From NCBI GenBank assembly GCA_021014945.1, contig MU266409.1, positions 1 to 64,000 on the forward strand: a DNA stretch of 64,000 nt, in the 5' to 3' direction. Positions 23,901-34,833 of this stretch are shown here, piece after piece (within the stretch, counting starts at the first letter, position 1; each line of letters starts with the position of its first letter). The notes beneath the pieces are model-generated. The model had not been told where the DNA came from. It made no database searches and saw nothing but the letters and a program-made list of their open reading frames with translations. Source of the stretch: Leucogyrophana mollusca. Lineage: Eukaryota; Basidiomycota; Agaricomycetes; Boletales. The translations under genes and the position numbers were made by a program.

Positions 23901-26900
23901 GACTGGATTGTGCAGGGTGTATGTGCCTATGTGCCGCAGGTTCGTTTGGCCCCAATTATTCTGGTTGCGGTCCTCGTGCTAATAAGAATCTACCTCAAGA
24001 GCGCATGGCTTCGTAACGCATCAATCAAAGGTCCGTTGAATAGAGCACCCCACGATTTTGGGCCTATCTGACTCATGGTGTCAAAAGAGAACATCCTGTT
24101 CAATCTCCCGTTTGATCCTGAACGGTACCAAAAGACACTCGAAGTCAGTGCCCTAAGCCCCGGCTGTGTTTGTTCTCACACTATCCACTACAGGTCTGTG
24201 CTCTCGTCAGTGACCTTCTCATTCTTGAGGATGGCGATGAGGCGGAGATTGGTGAACGAGGCGTAAGTTCACTTTCCCTCCATTATTCGGCCCCAGTCAC
24301 ACCGTCTTCCCTAGGTGAACTTGTCTGGGGGTCAGAAGGCAAGGGGTAAGCCACCTCCGCTATCAAATCTCTGTGAGGTCCCCCACTAACGCTGTATTCA
24401 GTTTCGTTGGCCCGTGCAGTGTATTCTCGGGCTTCCATTCTCTTGCTGGATGATGTTCTATCAGCTGGTGAGTGGCAGCAACTACGAGCACTCCCTCGTA
24501 CTCACCGAGCCTTGAACAGTTGACGCCCACACCGCTCACCATCTCTACCACCAGTGTCTGAAAGGAGAATTGATGCACGGCCGAACAGTTATCCTTGTCT
24601 CGCATCACGTTCAATTGTGCACTCCCGGTGCCAGCTATGTGGTGGCCTTGGACAACGGGCGAGTTCTTTTCCAGGGCGACCGCGACGCTTTCCAAGCTTC
24701 GTCTGCAATGAGCGGCCTCGTACAGTCTGGGAATGATGACACGGATGATAAGGATGAGACGAAGGCAGGTCCTGCTGTAGAGGACATACTTCCTCCCGAA
24801 GGGTCCGCAGCTAACGGCAATAGTGACACCGAGCCTAACTCAGAGACGAGCTCAACTGCAGCGGCTAGCGAGGAGGTCAAACCCGAGATTGAAAAGAAAG
24901 CACCGCGCAAGCTTATCGAAGAAGAGAAGCGCGCAGTTGGGCACATCGGCAAAGATATCTGGGTAACGTATATCACGGCTTGCGGACAATACAAGTATTG
25001 GGCGGGCTTCATTACGATACTCGCTCTCGCTGCCTTCAATCCAGTTGTCGAAAACTGGTGGCTGAAGTAAGTTTCACTTTACCTTGGATGCCACCATACT
25101 TAACCGGTACATCAGGACGTGGTCCGGGGCTAGCCCAGAAGAAGCCGCCGAGAATGATCCCGCCTACTACATCACTATCTACGCTATGGTGAGTCCACAA
25201 TTGCGGTATATACAAGGACATCCTAATTCTTCATTGTCTCCGTCTAGGTCACTTTGTTCGGTTGGTGTATCCACTCCTGCAATTCTAAAACCAACTGACA
25301 GGCCCGTGCAGGCGTCTTCCTCAATGCCCTCCGCTTCTTTGTACTGTGTAAGTTATGTCCCCCCGTGGTCTTCCAGAAATTTAACCGCGCATATAATTGT
25401 AGACAATGGATCGATCCAAGCGTCGACGGTTCTATACAAGAGTGAGCTCGTTGTCGTTTCATCCGCTGCTGGCTGACAAGAGCATGACAAGGGCTGCTCG
25501 AGACTGTCCTCTTCGCTAACATACGCTTCCACGACACTGTCTCTCGTGGTCGTCTCCTCAATCGCTTCGGAAAGGATTTCGAAGGTCTGCTTGCATCGAC
25601 CATGCACTGTTCTAAAACCTGATTGATTTCCGATAGGCATCGACAGTAGCATGTCTGATAACTTTGGGCGGAGCATCATATATGGATTGTCTACTGCGAC
25701 TATTATTGTCACGATCTGTGTTGTCGGTGGCCTTCCCTTCATATGCTTCGCAGCTATCCTCGGCGTCGTGTACTACAATGGTGAGAAGTGAACCTCACGG
25801 CATGTCCTGGTGGCGCTCTGACGTGATTTGTAGTTGCCAAGGTCTATGGTCAGACAGCCCGGGACATGCGACGGCTAGGCAAGTACATCGGTCTTCTTTT
25901 TATCATTTCTCCGTTCTTATTTGTGTACAGACTCCGTGACTCGGTCTCCACTCTACTCAATTTATGGAGAAACCATCTCCGGAGTTGCTATTCTGCGTGC
26001 ATTCGGTGCCTCTTCTAAATTCCTTCGTGACATGATCCGTTGCGTCGATACAGTAAATTCAATCACATCCTCCCCGATACGTGGACACTGATCATCATTT
26101 TCTAGAATGCAAACCCTTATTATTGGATGTGGGGAGGTAAGACGATCGCTCCTCCAATGAAGGCAAGCTATGATATCTCCTGTAGTTAATAGATGGCTTT
26201 CTACTCGCTTCAACCTACTCTCGAGCGCGGTCGTCGGTCTAACCGGTCTCGCTGCTGTACTATCGCCCAACATATCTGCTGCATTGGCCGGATTCGCCCT
26301 TGCCTTCGCTTCGAATATCACACACAATGTACGTTGCTTGATGTCCATACCTCGACCGTTTATACTGACTTCGCCCCATGAAGCTACTGTTTTTGGCAAG
26401 ATGCGATCATTCTGACCAACCGCTCATTAACAACTCACCATTTCTCCTTAGGTAAGAAGATTTGTAGGCCTGGAACAGTCTATGGTAAGTCGTAGACACA
26501 AGATTGCGCCGCAAATGTTTGAACTTTGTTCCAGGTTGCCCTAGAGCGTGTGAAGGAGTATTCTGAGCTGAAGAGGGAACCTCCCGAATTCATCGAACCC
26601 AGACCACCCCGTACGTGGCCCGATAGCGGTTCCATCATATGCGAAAATCTTGTCATCCGCTACGCGGCAAGTCTTTTTATCAGTTACATTGCATGAGCCC
26701 TAATTTGTGCCCTCGGCTAGCCGGAACTTCCCAACGTTCTCCACGAACTCAACTTCGAAATCAAGCCAGGCGAAAAGGTAGCTGCGGTTGCGTCCATTGT
26801 GCCACTGTCTCATCTCACTATCATTCCAGGTTGGCATTTTGGGAAGGACTGGATCTGGAAAGAGCACTCTCGCTCTGTCCTTTTTCCGATTCGTAGAGGC

Positions 26901-27980
26901 TACTGAGGGTCGCATTCTCGTCGACGGATTGGATATCTCCACGATTGGTCTGACCGACCTTCGTAGTAAACTTACCATTATCCCCCGTGAGTTCCTACCC
27001 CGAGAACAGAGAATCCCGACTTATTCTAACCCCTATGGAAATTCGTAGAGGATCCAACAATTCTGAGCGGTACAGTTCGCTCGACTCTTGATGTCTTCGA
27101 AGAGTACCAAGACACAGAGATTGTATGTTTTCATTTGTCTTCCGTCCAACAAACACCGTTGATCATACTTATACCTATGGTGCACAGTACGAGGCCCTCC
27201 GTCGTGTGCACCTCATCCCTTCTGAAGATACCCCATCGGAGGAGGCCGGCGTGGTCAATGCGAATGTCTTCCGGAATCTTGACTCTCCGGTTTCCGAAGG
27301 TGGAGAGAACTTTTCCACAGGGTAGGCGGTCAAAGGCGCAATGAAAGGGTGATGACTGACAGTTGCAACAGCGAGAAGCAGCTTCTTTGTATGGCGCGAG
27401 CCATTCTCAAGCGTTCAAAAGTGCTTGTTATGGACGAGGTAAGGTTCCTTTTTCTACCACAAGGTCGCCTCCTAAATCATGTCCCACAGGCCACCGCTAG
27501 GTAATGGGTACAACACCAGTTATCGTTATAACGCCTTATAAATTCCCGCAGTGTTGACTATGCCACGGACGAGCTGATCAGCAAGACCATCAGACAGTAA
27601 GTCGGGCATCATCTCATCTCCCATACTATCACTGACATGGTCTTCCCTGCTCAGAGAATTTGCTTCGAGCACTATATTGACGATCGCCCATCGCCTGCGC
27701 ACTGTCATCGATTACGACAGGGTAAGTTTATGTCGCTATCTGCTCCTCACCCCCTCCCCAATGGATGATTCTATCTTACAGGTCATGTTGCTCGACGAGG
27801 GTCGTATCGTGGAATTTGACCGGTGAGTACATACTGGTACTCTCGGTCTTAGAGGTCTTCATACAATGTTTTTGCAGACCTGCTGTGTTGCTTACCAACC
27901 CATCTTCTGGGTTCTACGCCCTCTGTAAGGCTACTGGGAGAAAAGAGTTCTCCGTATTGAAGAAGATGGCTGGTGTATGA
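20935..27980 (+). CDS. ABCC (MRP)-type full ABC transporter
   Basis: A large gene split by more than 20 short introns. I could follow the product end to end (about 1,500 aa). TMD0 has about five hydrophobic segments, the first being [21 protein letters not shown]1 starts near 21900 with [23 protein letters not shown]1 has Walker A GKLGSGKT (~23710), signature [15 protein letters not shown] (~24314) and Walker [13 protein letters not shown], with Asp replacing the catalytic Glu as is usual in ABCC NBD1. After an acidic linker and TMD2, NBD2 has Walker [10 protein letters not shown] (~26840), a degenerate signature FSTGEKQ (~27310) and Walker B VLVMDEATASVD. The layout resembles the fungal YBT1/BPT1 group, which pumps conjugates or bile-acid-like compounds into the vacuole or out of the cell; the substrate here is unknown. 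The ATG at 20935 precedes the first TM segment. Confidence 0.9.
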
Positions 27981-28650
27981 AGAGGAAGAGGAATTGTATA
28001 TATATGTGGCCCGCGTTGGGCTGTTCACCTAGATCAAGTCTCCCGCACCTTCGTCTAGAAGTGCTGCAACATCCTCGTACATCTTGCAGTGCACTTCGAA
28101 CACGAGCAAAGCTCTTCGTGACACCGACTTCCTGAAACCCATGGTGAAAGTACATATACCTCATACTCGCCCTTTCACACCGTCATCGCAGCCTGTACCT
28201 TAATAATCAATAGGGCCCAGATCACCATACCCCTCTTGGCTATATACCCCGAACTAGGTGTCGAGGGTGTCACAAAGAAACTACCACTACTGTCGTTAAG
28301 AGTGTCGAAGCATCACACTCGTTGCTCTTGAGAGGCGGAAGTGAAAGGAAAACCCGAGTCGTGCGGACAATAAGTGCAATTAGGGGGTAGTTGTGACGCG
28401 CTCCCTAGTTGGATGCAGCAATCCTATATTTTGTCATGTTCGGGTGAAAACGTAGCAGTTGGTGAACGACTGGTAACAGATGCCAGCTCGCCGGACGCGG
28501 GGAACTCAAGTTCATTCTGAGCAGTTGCTCACTCGCATCACATGACCCCCCCCCCCCCCCCCCCCCCCCATCTCGTGCCCCACCCCGCCCTCGAGGATCT
28601 TCTGCGCGCGCTCAAGCCTCGGCTCTGGAAGCTCCTCGCCCTGCCCCCCC

Positions 28651-28684
<34 letters not shown>

Positions 28685-28961
28685 ACCTGCCGTGGCTGTC
28701 GAATTGACCTACCCCGTAATCACTCCTTGGTGACATCCATAGATGTCTTTGGGACAGTGCGAGCGCCGATGGAGACAAGAGTGGAGTCAGGCAGTGATCC
28801 TTGTGCACTGCTACCGCGGCCTCCAGCAGGTAATCCACAACCACGCATGCGGTTCAGAGGATAGATACTGCCTGCTATGCTACACGTGAGCGAGTTCGGA
28901 TACATAAGAGCTGAGTAGTGAATGTTGTTTTTGACGAGAGCGGTAGAATCGTCTTTTGTGG
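27981..28961. other. Convergent intergenic region
   Basis: About 1 kb between the stop codons of the ABC transporter and the stomatin gene. Apart from the C-tract block at 28546-28682, no gene is seen; the frames through the C tracts encode only proline or glycine runs. Confidence 0.5.
28546..28682. repeat. Two long C homopolymers flanking a 74-bp GC-rich island
   Basis: C24 occupies 28546-28569. C7-T-C31 occupies 28644-28682. The spacer between them (28570-28643) is GC-rich and reads without stops in the plus frame (LVPHPALEDLLRALKPRLWK), unlike the flanking intergenic sequence. The block sits between the convergent 3' ends of the ABC transporter and the stomatin gene. On the minus strand the tracts are G-runs able to form quadruplexes. 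An assembly or cloning artefact is a real alternative, because homopolymers this long are rare in fungal genomes. Confidence 0.8.
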
Positions 28962-30374
28962 TCATGCTTTCCCGCCATTGGTCCCCATACCCATTTTCGT
29001 CGAGTTCCCTTCCTGCATATTTCGCACCCACCGCTGGGTTGTGTCAATGTCATACTGAAATCAAGATCAACACCCTGACTTGGGGAAGGCCTATGTACCA
29101 CTCACCGCTTTCGTTAGCCCCGCGCCAGCTTCGGATGGTAGGAAATATGTATTGTTTCCGCGGCCCGTTGCAATCGTTCGGAATGTGTCCTGCTTTCGGA
29201 TCTCGGTAATAAATTCGACGGCTTTTATCCGAGCTTCAGATTCCACGACGGCGCCTTCACCAGAGATGGCTTGCGCAATGGTCTCGATCTGTCGACCAAA
29301 GCCCTCAGCCTCGCGAACTCGTGCTTTGAATTCGCCATCAGCCTGAAGATGGCGTCAAGTCCGAGCGTATTGATATTGCAAATACACATACCTGATTGAT
29401 TTTACTTTGCATATCTCCTTCACTTTGGAGAATCACCTTTTGCTTCATACCCTCGGCAATGTTAACTTGAGCCTGTGTGTCGAGTAGTTGTTTGCGTCGG
29501 TTTCGTTCGGCCTAGTACGGAGCCCTATAAGACAAGTTTGACAGTATCGAGCACGTTGACTTGCCTCCATCTGAAGTTCCAATTGGCGCTACAAGATCAT
29601 GTTAGTCAAGGCGCATCTAGCTCAGACAAAAGTAACCGACCTCCACATCTCTATTGCTCGGCTTGAAGGTCTGGATCTCAAACCTAGTGCAGTCAATGCC
29701 CCAGCTCTGGAAATATGCGGTACGTCAGATTGCCTTACGAAGGATATGAGCGTCACCTACGTTAATTGATGTCCCGATGACACTACGCAGCTTGTCATTG
29801 ATGCCATTGCGGTCGCTAATGATAGCATCATAGTGAAACGACCCAACCACACTCCTCATCGCCGAAGTACCGATTTGTCTGACATTCTCGGTAAAGTTAT
29901 GCACAGAGAAGCATGCATGGTAGGCATCCTTGACTCGGAAGAAAAGTGAGCCCGAGACGAGGACGGGGACCTAAGATATTATTCAGCTTTCGGCATTGAG
30001 TAGGAAAGGCGGGGACCAACGTTGTCAGAAGTAAATCCAGTCAAGTCCGCAATTGGGATACTGATTTCTCGCATGTCGACCACCTGCAAGTAATTAGTAT
30101 GATACCTACATTTATTGCCTAGCTAGCGCACCTGAAGCGTATGTAAAAGAGGTATGTTCATGTGGAGACCGGGGCTCAGGCGCTGCGGGTCCCTCCCCAG
30201 CGTGAGCCGGTATGCTTCATGACCTTGCGGCACAACGGTGATAAAGTCGCGATGTGCGGCGACGGCTCTTTTGGCAGCATTCGACGTGGTGAGACCCAGC
30301 GCAGCACCGAAAGCTGGCGCGACGCGAGGAACAGAAGATGCAGTTCGGGCTACAGAGGCTCTGACGAGAGACAT
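28962..30374 (-). CDS. Stomatin-family (SPFH/band 7) protein, SLP2-like
   Basis: At least six exons from ATG 30374 to stop 28962. Exon 1 (30374-30132) encodes an Arg/Ala/Ser-rich leader (SLVRASVARTASSVPRVAPA), consistent with mitochondrial targeting, then HRDFITVVPQGHEAYRLTLG and RLSPGLHMNIPLLHTLQ. Later exons give VVDMREISIPIADLTGFTSD, VPVLVSGSLFFRVKDAYHAC, NFTENVRQIGTSAMRSVVGS, the coiled region EAERNRRKQLLDTQAQVNIA with EGMKQKVILQSEGD, and ATGRGNNTYFLPSE. The last exon (29054-28962) adds YDIDTTQRWVRNM and a Gly/Lys tail. SLP2 proteins scaffold inner-membrane cardiolipin domains with prohibitins and proteases. The sequence is fairly divergent from animal SLP2, so it could be a fungal stomatin paralogue. 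One intron donor (near 30020) reads GTTGGT, which is unusual. Confidence 0.85.
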
Positions 30375-30826
30375 AGTGTTCAGATCTTAAAGTGGTAATT
30401 TGCTGCATTTTCGAGGACGCCTTTTAACTTGCAAGAGCCAGAAGGCGTGAGGACAGCCATGGTGGAAAGAGGCAAACGGCAGGAGCGTTACGCGTCCATA
30501 GGCGCCCACACTAGCTAGCCCTCCGACGCGTGTTCCTTCGGCTTGGTCGAGCTTGGTCGCTGCCAATACTAATTGCTCCGACTAGTCCGACACTGAGCGA
30601 TATTGAGCGCTGAGCGAACGTGAGCACTGCATAGCTATTTTTTATTGAGCGCACATATGGTCCTTCGGAAGTCGGAAAACATTTACAGCAAGGTCGTCTC
30701 AGGGTGATGTTCCGGATATTGACGATACGAAGGTATCGGAAAGGTAGGGACATCAGGATACTGAACAGAACGGATATTTACATAGACCATTTAACCCTGG
30801 CGTACTAAGCGATGATACAATGATAG
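30375..30826. promoter_or_regulatory. Upstream region of the stomatin gene
   Basis: This 450 bp stretch separates the start of the stomatin gene from the 3' end of the next minus-strand gene. Short repeats with a TGAGCG core occur at about 30593-30650 (actgagcgat, attgagcgct, gctgagcgaa, attgagcgca). Their function is unknown. No ORF is supported. Confidence 0.4.
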
Positions 30827-31369
30827 CTAGCGCCGATGTGAACGACTATGGGTACCTCGACTGGTGGGCTGCACCGGGGGTTCGAGGATGAACACCCGGG
30901 CGACTGGCAAACCGGACCGCTGGTCACCCCGAGGGATGACCCACCGATGATTGCGCCAAAGGACCTGAAGTTCTGGCTGTTGTATAAATGGAGGGTTTCC
31001 ATGTCTGTCTATGCGTCGTTCGCGTATGTGGGCCGGTTGAGGCGGGGAGAGTTCTCGATGGTGGTATGGAGGGTCCTCCCGACGGCGTTCGGGAGGACTA
31101 GATCCATATATCGCGGCGGTTGGGTGCGAAGTTCGCGGGTGCTCATATCGAGTGTAGCCAGGGGCTTGAAAGGGGCGATGCGTCTGTCGCAGATGCAGAG
31201 GTAGGTTCTCGCGCTCGGTTGTAGGCCGACGCCAACCACTATAGGGAGCCGACATACGCGATGCCTGCGGCGAGTTGTAGTCGTCGGTGCTACTGGCACT
31301 GGTTAAAGAGAGGGCGATCGGTTCGCTGGGGGCCTCGCTATCTGACAATTGGAACTCTTCCGAAGGCAT
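30827..31369 (-). CDS. Pro/Arg/Ser-rich protein of unknown function (accessory tract)
   Basis: An open frame from ATG 31369 (MPSEEFQLSDSEAPSEP) to a stop at 30827 gives 180 aa. The N-terminus is acidic and Ser-rich. The middle is Arg/Pro/His-rich (SSPPERRREDPPYHHREL), and the C-terminus has a short hydrophobic segment (SGLPVARVFILEPPVQ) before a basic tail. There is no cysteine motif and no family I recognise. The frame also runs open about 43 codons further upstream. It is the first of several small minus-strand genes of similar composition. Support is the length, the compositional bias typical of fast-evolving fungal proteins, and same-strand neighbours with spliced structure. It could still be a chance frame. 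Confidence 0.4.
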   Translation of the reverse strand: MPSEEFQLSDSEAPSEPIALSLTSASSTDDYNSPQASRMSAPYSGWRRPTTERENLPLHLRQTHRPFQAPGYTRYEHPRTSHPTAAIYGSSPPERRREDPPYHHRELSPPQPAHIRERRIDRHGNPPFIQQPELQVLWRNHRWVIPRGDQRSGLPVARVFILEPPVQPTSRGTHSRSHRR

Positions 31370-32464
31370 AGTCTCTGTGTCGCTGCCTCCGAAACAGAAA
31401 AATGAGCATATATTGAGGGTGATATAATCATACTCTATACCGGACTGTCGTATTATAAGCTGGAAAGTAGATATGGCGCCGCCGTATGCTCCAGGCACAA
31501 GACGCCACGGTGGCGACCTTCTTTAAATTTGCGTCACAGTTCAAGATCCAATATTCAAGATGCACGTTGTTTTGGCATCCAAATGCGTCGGGACGGGTGG
31601 TCTATATGAAGGAAACTAGATGAGTGTCCCCAAGAACAACATAAGGCTTGGGACCAGGCAAATGATGGGGTATTATCGTCCTGTAACCTGAGCATAACAA
31701 CACCAATGTTTAGAGGAATGTCTGTTTGACAATGACGGTCACATTGATCTGTTCAATAGCACTGACTTGGTGACCAGAATTTGCTGCCATGAGAAGCCCA
31801 CGCGCCCCATGTCCAAAGAAGTCGAGATGATTATTGTTCAACGAAAGCAAAACGTGGTGGCTTTGGAGACACCATCAGCTGTAGAAGATTGAAGAGGGGC
31901 ACTGTCCTAGTTTTGGGAATGGCAGACTGTCGCGGGGGCACAGGGAGACTACGCAGCCTGGAGAGAATCCGAGTGGAGTCGCAAGCGCCACCGCGCACAT
32001 AGGCGTCATGCAGCTGACGGACAGCAGCCTGAGCAAAAATACGAGCTCGCAGGGCTATCGAAACACTGGGAAGCCATTTTCCAGCCACCCGCTCCGGTAC
32101 TGCGTTACAGCAATACAATCATCTGATGCGAGGGTCTAGGAACGAATGCACAATTGTGCAGTCTGCAGTTGCGTGGAGGTATGGCCGCAGAGTGTGGCCT
32201 TGAGTCGAACTCCAATATCGGTATGTCGATCGAGTAAATCTCCATTTGAAAATTTAATCCCTACAGCACAGCACAGCCACAGACCAACAACTTGCACTAT
32301 TCGACAGGAGCTAAGGATGATAGCGAATCCATTTCAGTACAATCCCACGTTCGAGTGAGGCCAGTTTCATTCGGGCAATCAGGTGGTAAGATGTATATGA
32401 ATTCCGTGTCAAAGAAACTCGAAGTACCGCGGGCAGATGACTCGCCCAACTCATTATCCCCTAA
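31370..32464. other. Intergenic with one doubtful minus-strand frame
   Basis: 1.1 kb with no supported gene. A 95-codon minus-strand frame at 31831-32118 (MYCCNAVPERVAGKWLPSVS at its start) has a balanced, partly helical composition and ends in a Pro-rich segment. It has no splice partner or motif, so I leave it unannotated. Confidence 0.35.
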
Positions 32465-32893
32465 CTAGCGATGTAAACCCACCCGAGGGCGACTCGGTGA
32501 CGGCGGGGGAGCAATAATGGTATATTGCTCTGCGCCCGATGGCGACGTTACGTTGTCACGTTGCCCACGCTTATGTGCACGCCGTCGTTCGTTTTCTAAC
32601 CTATAGTATAACTCCGAAATCTCGGGGGCCGGGTGCGGTGGAGGTGACGCCTGGTGTTCTGCTTCAGGTAGCGGTTGTGGTTGCAGCGACGGCAGCGAGG
32701 GACTCGGACTGGGAGGGTCCGGAACAAATGGCTCGTCGAGGGCAGGCGGCCATTCGATAGGGGGAAATGTCGGGTAAGAAGGAGGTTCTCTGACGAAATC
32801 ATAGGAGCCAGGAGCTATGAACGGCGGCGGTTGAACAATGCCTGGCAGTGGAGGCATGTAAAACAATGGTGAAGTTGGTTGTCTATCGGACAT
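32465..32893 (-). CDS. Extremely proline-rich small protein (accessory tract)
   Basis: From ATG 32893 (MSDRQPTSPLFYMPPLPGIV) to a stop at 32465 the frame encodes 142 aa. Proline makes up roughly a quarter of the first 95 residues (PPPFIAPG, PTFPPIEWPPALDEP, PDPPSPSPSLPSLQPQP). A charged C-terminal helix (ISELYYRLENERRRAHKR) and a basic tail with PPPSPSRPR follow. A second possible structure starts upstream at ATG 33087 (MPYWSGPAASGYGP) and joins through a phase-1 intron (GTGTGT donor, CACTGCCAG acceptor near 32852) directly to GIVQPPPF. All three minus frames are open here, so the N-terminus cannot be fixed. Proline-rich motifs could bind SH3, WW or profilin partners. No family is recognised. 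Confidence 0.45.
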   Translation of the reverse strand: MSDRQPTSPLFYMPPLPGIVQPPPFIAPGSYDFVREPPSYPTFPPIEWPPALDEPFVPDPPSPSPSLPSLQPQPLPEAEHQASPPPHPAPEISELYYRLENERRRAHKRGQRDNVTSPSGAEQYTIIAPPPSPSRPRVGLHR

Positions 32894-34100
32894 ACACACA
32901 CACCTGTACTGGGGTTGACGTATTGCGGGTGGTGGTATGGTGACCTGTGCAGGCAGCCTGACCAGGGTACGCAATAGCATTGAGGATATCCTGCGCCATA
33001 AGGATACGTAGCCCGTTGAGGGTCGGCAGACCACTGGTTGATCGTTGGTCCGTAACCAGACGCAGCGGGGCCAGACCAGTAAGGCATCTGTTGAGACACG
33101 GTTAATGTTGGTTGGGGGAGAAGGATGTGGGGAACTTATCAACTCACCTGAAGCTATTCAAGCAGGAAGCGCCACGACAAGCGCCCTCACAAGCCATCAG
33201 ATCTGCCACCGGCGCGGTGAAATAATTCCAGCACGTTTCTATTTCCTGATAGGAACCAGTCCCGATTGACTCCTTTGTGCTTGATTGTTGTCACCACCCT
33301 CACATACTATAGCCGGCAAGCTTCAAGTTTGAAGGGTGGTGTATAGAAGCTGCTCAGTGTCTTCGTCGGCGTCGAGCTTCGAACCTAGGGAGAGCTTATC
33401 ACGTCTTTCGTTGCAGAGCAGGGCATGGCGGTTGCACTCACTTTCGGAGATCACAGTCAACCCCGTTGCCCAACGGGACATCGGCTACGGCTACCATGTT
33501 GGCGTCGTCTTTTACAGCTACTGGAAAGACTGTCTCCCGGACCTGGCTTCGGGGAGTTGGCGGCGTTCATGTTTGTGGCCCATTGACAGTGCCAGGCAGC
33601 CGACAGCAACAGTCTAGTGGTACCGGTATTACAGTGGCCACGAAGCCGAATCGGTCGATGGCTCTCTTCGAGAAGATGAACTGCGACTGTGACGATCATC
33701 GGTGCTGGTCGTCAAGAAGTCGATGTTCATGGTGGCGCGCATCCTCGCGCATCCCAGAGACTAACATCGGGGTTTTTAGGTTCTGCTGTCTAAGACGACA
33801 CCGACTCGGGGGACGGCCACTAAGTTGGGCATGTACATGATGTGGCGTTACATAGGGCATAAGTTTCGGGCGTACAAGGGCGGAGGTACAAGGGCAGGAG
33901 GTATACAACAATTAAGGATAAGGTCCACAGAGGTGAGCCCGCAATGTCGCATGCAGCTACTATGTTGCGATTTGGGATTATTTTTTTAGCGATCAACACG
34001 AGAGATGAAGGTAAGTTGGTATATTATTGAGAGACACAAGCGGCCCACGCTTCAGCAGCGCCGACAAGTGCACCTGTCCCACCGCGAGCGCTCTGGAAGT
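32894..34100. other. Accessory tract, possible small broken or multi-exon minus-strand gene
   Basis: Minus-strand fragments look protein-like but I cannot join them into one model. One is a start in strong Kozak context at about 33735 (gcgccaccATGAAC), giving a 33-codon Ser/Arg-rich frame. Another is a segment near 33500 reading AVKDDANMVAVADVPLGNGV followed by a GTGAGT donor and a basic end. This may be a decayed or fast-evolving gene of the same tract. Confidence 0.3.
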
Positions 34101-34833
34101 CTAGTATCCGCTGCCGGCACCCTGGCGCGATGGCCGTAAATTTCCGCGGTATTCGGTTCCCCTACGAGGTCTCTGCGGCGGTTGAGGTTGGGGTTGCCGG
34201 GGTGGCGACCTCCAGGATGAATAATTAGTATTTGGCGTATGCTCGCGTAAGGAGGGTCGAAGGCCACGGCCATAATTTAACGTTTCTGGCTTAGGCATGC
34301 GCGGAGTATGTGGACTCGTTAGTGCATCCTTGGCGGTCGATGCAATGGCTCGAACTAGCGGAACAAATCCGTCACGGAAAGAGAGGCCTTTCCCTGTCCG
34401 TGGATGGGGGGTTGCAGGAGTGGTTGCCCACGATCGCCGCCTGGTGATGGGTGCTGGGAATGGTGGGGGCGCTTTCTGTTTTTGGTGAGGAGTTGGAATG
34501 AAACCAGGCGACGCGAATTGAGTTGGGGCTTGGTATGAGGTTGGCGCGACCCAAGGCCAGTTGGGAAGACGATCGATCGCAGTGCGCCGTGGTTGGATGA
34601 CCGAGGCGCGAGGGCGACGTTGGGTACCAGGGGCATATATAGGGACCTCGGAACGCCCCTCTCCTAGATGGAAGATTTTCGGCACCAGTCAGCTTGATAT
34701 CAATGGCAGAACTGATAAACGCACGAGGTGAAGGAAAGTCCGGAGCGCGTTTCTTCCTGGGACAGGGAATAGAAATTGCATGAACATCACCGCAAGTACG
34801 ACATGCTGCGTAAACGCGGGTGAAAGTAGACAT
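34101..34833 (-). CDS. CCHC-CPRK motif protein D: small zinc-knuckle-like N-terminus plus disordered tail
   Basis: Two exons (34833-34725 and 34663-34101; 61-nt intron with GTGCGT donor, ctgac branch and TAG acceptor) sum to 672 nt, 223 aa. Exon 1 encodes MSTFTRVYAACRTCGDVHAI followed by SIPCPRKKR. This contains C-x2-C-x3-H-x5-C immediately followed by P-R-K, close to but not identical with the retroviral-type zinc knuckle spacing (C-x2-C-x4-H-x4-C). The intron is phase 1. Exon 2 encodes a Pro/Arg/Ser/Gln-rich, probably disordered tail (QPQPQPPQRPRRGTEYRG near the end). The gene 1.2 kb upstream (36059-36778) has the same motif spacing and intron phase. Zinc or nucleic-acid binding is inferred from the motif only. 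Confidence 0.6.

Noticed and set aside
22195..23955. Several standalone frames within the ABC transporter locus (for example 23287-23826)
   Set aside because: They are intron read-through or alternate frames; the spliced ABCC product accounts for the coding signal.
28512..28844. Glycine-run and proline-run frames through the C homopolymers
   Set aside because: They exist only because homopolymers lack stops; no motif, splice signal or start context supports them.
31831..32118. 95-codon minus-strand frame in the accessory tract
   Set aside because: Somewhat protein-like, but it has no partner exon, no motif and a poor start context, so it is recorded only in the intergenic note.
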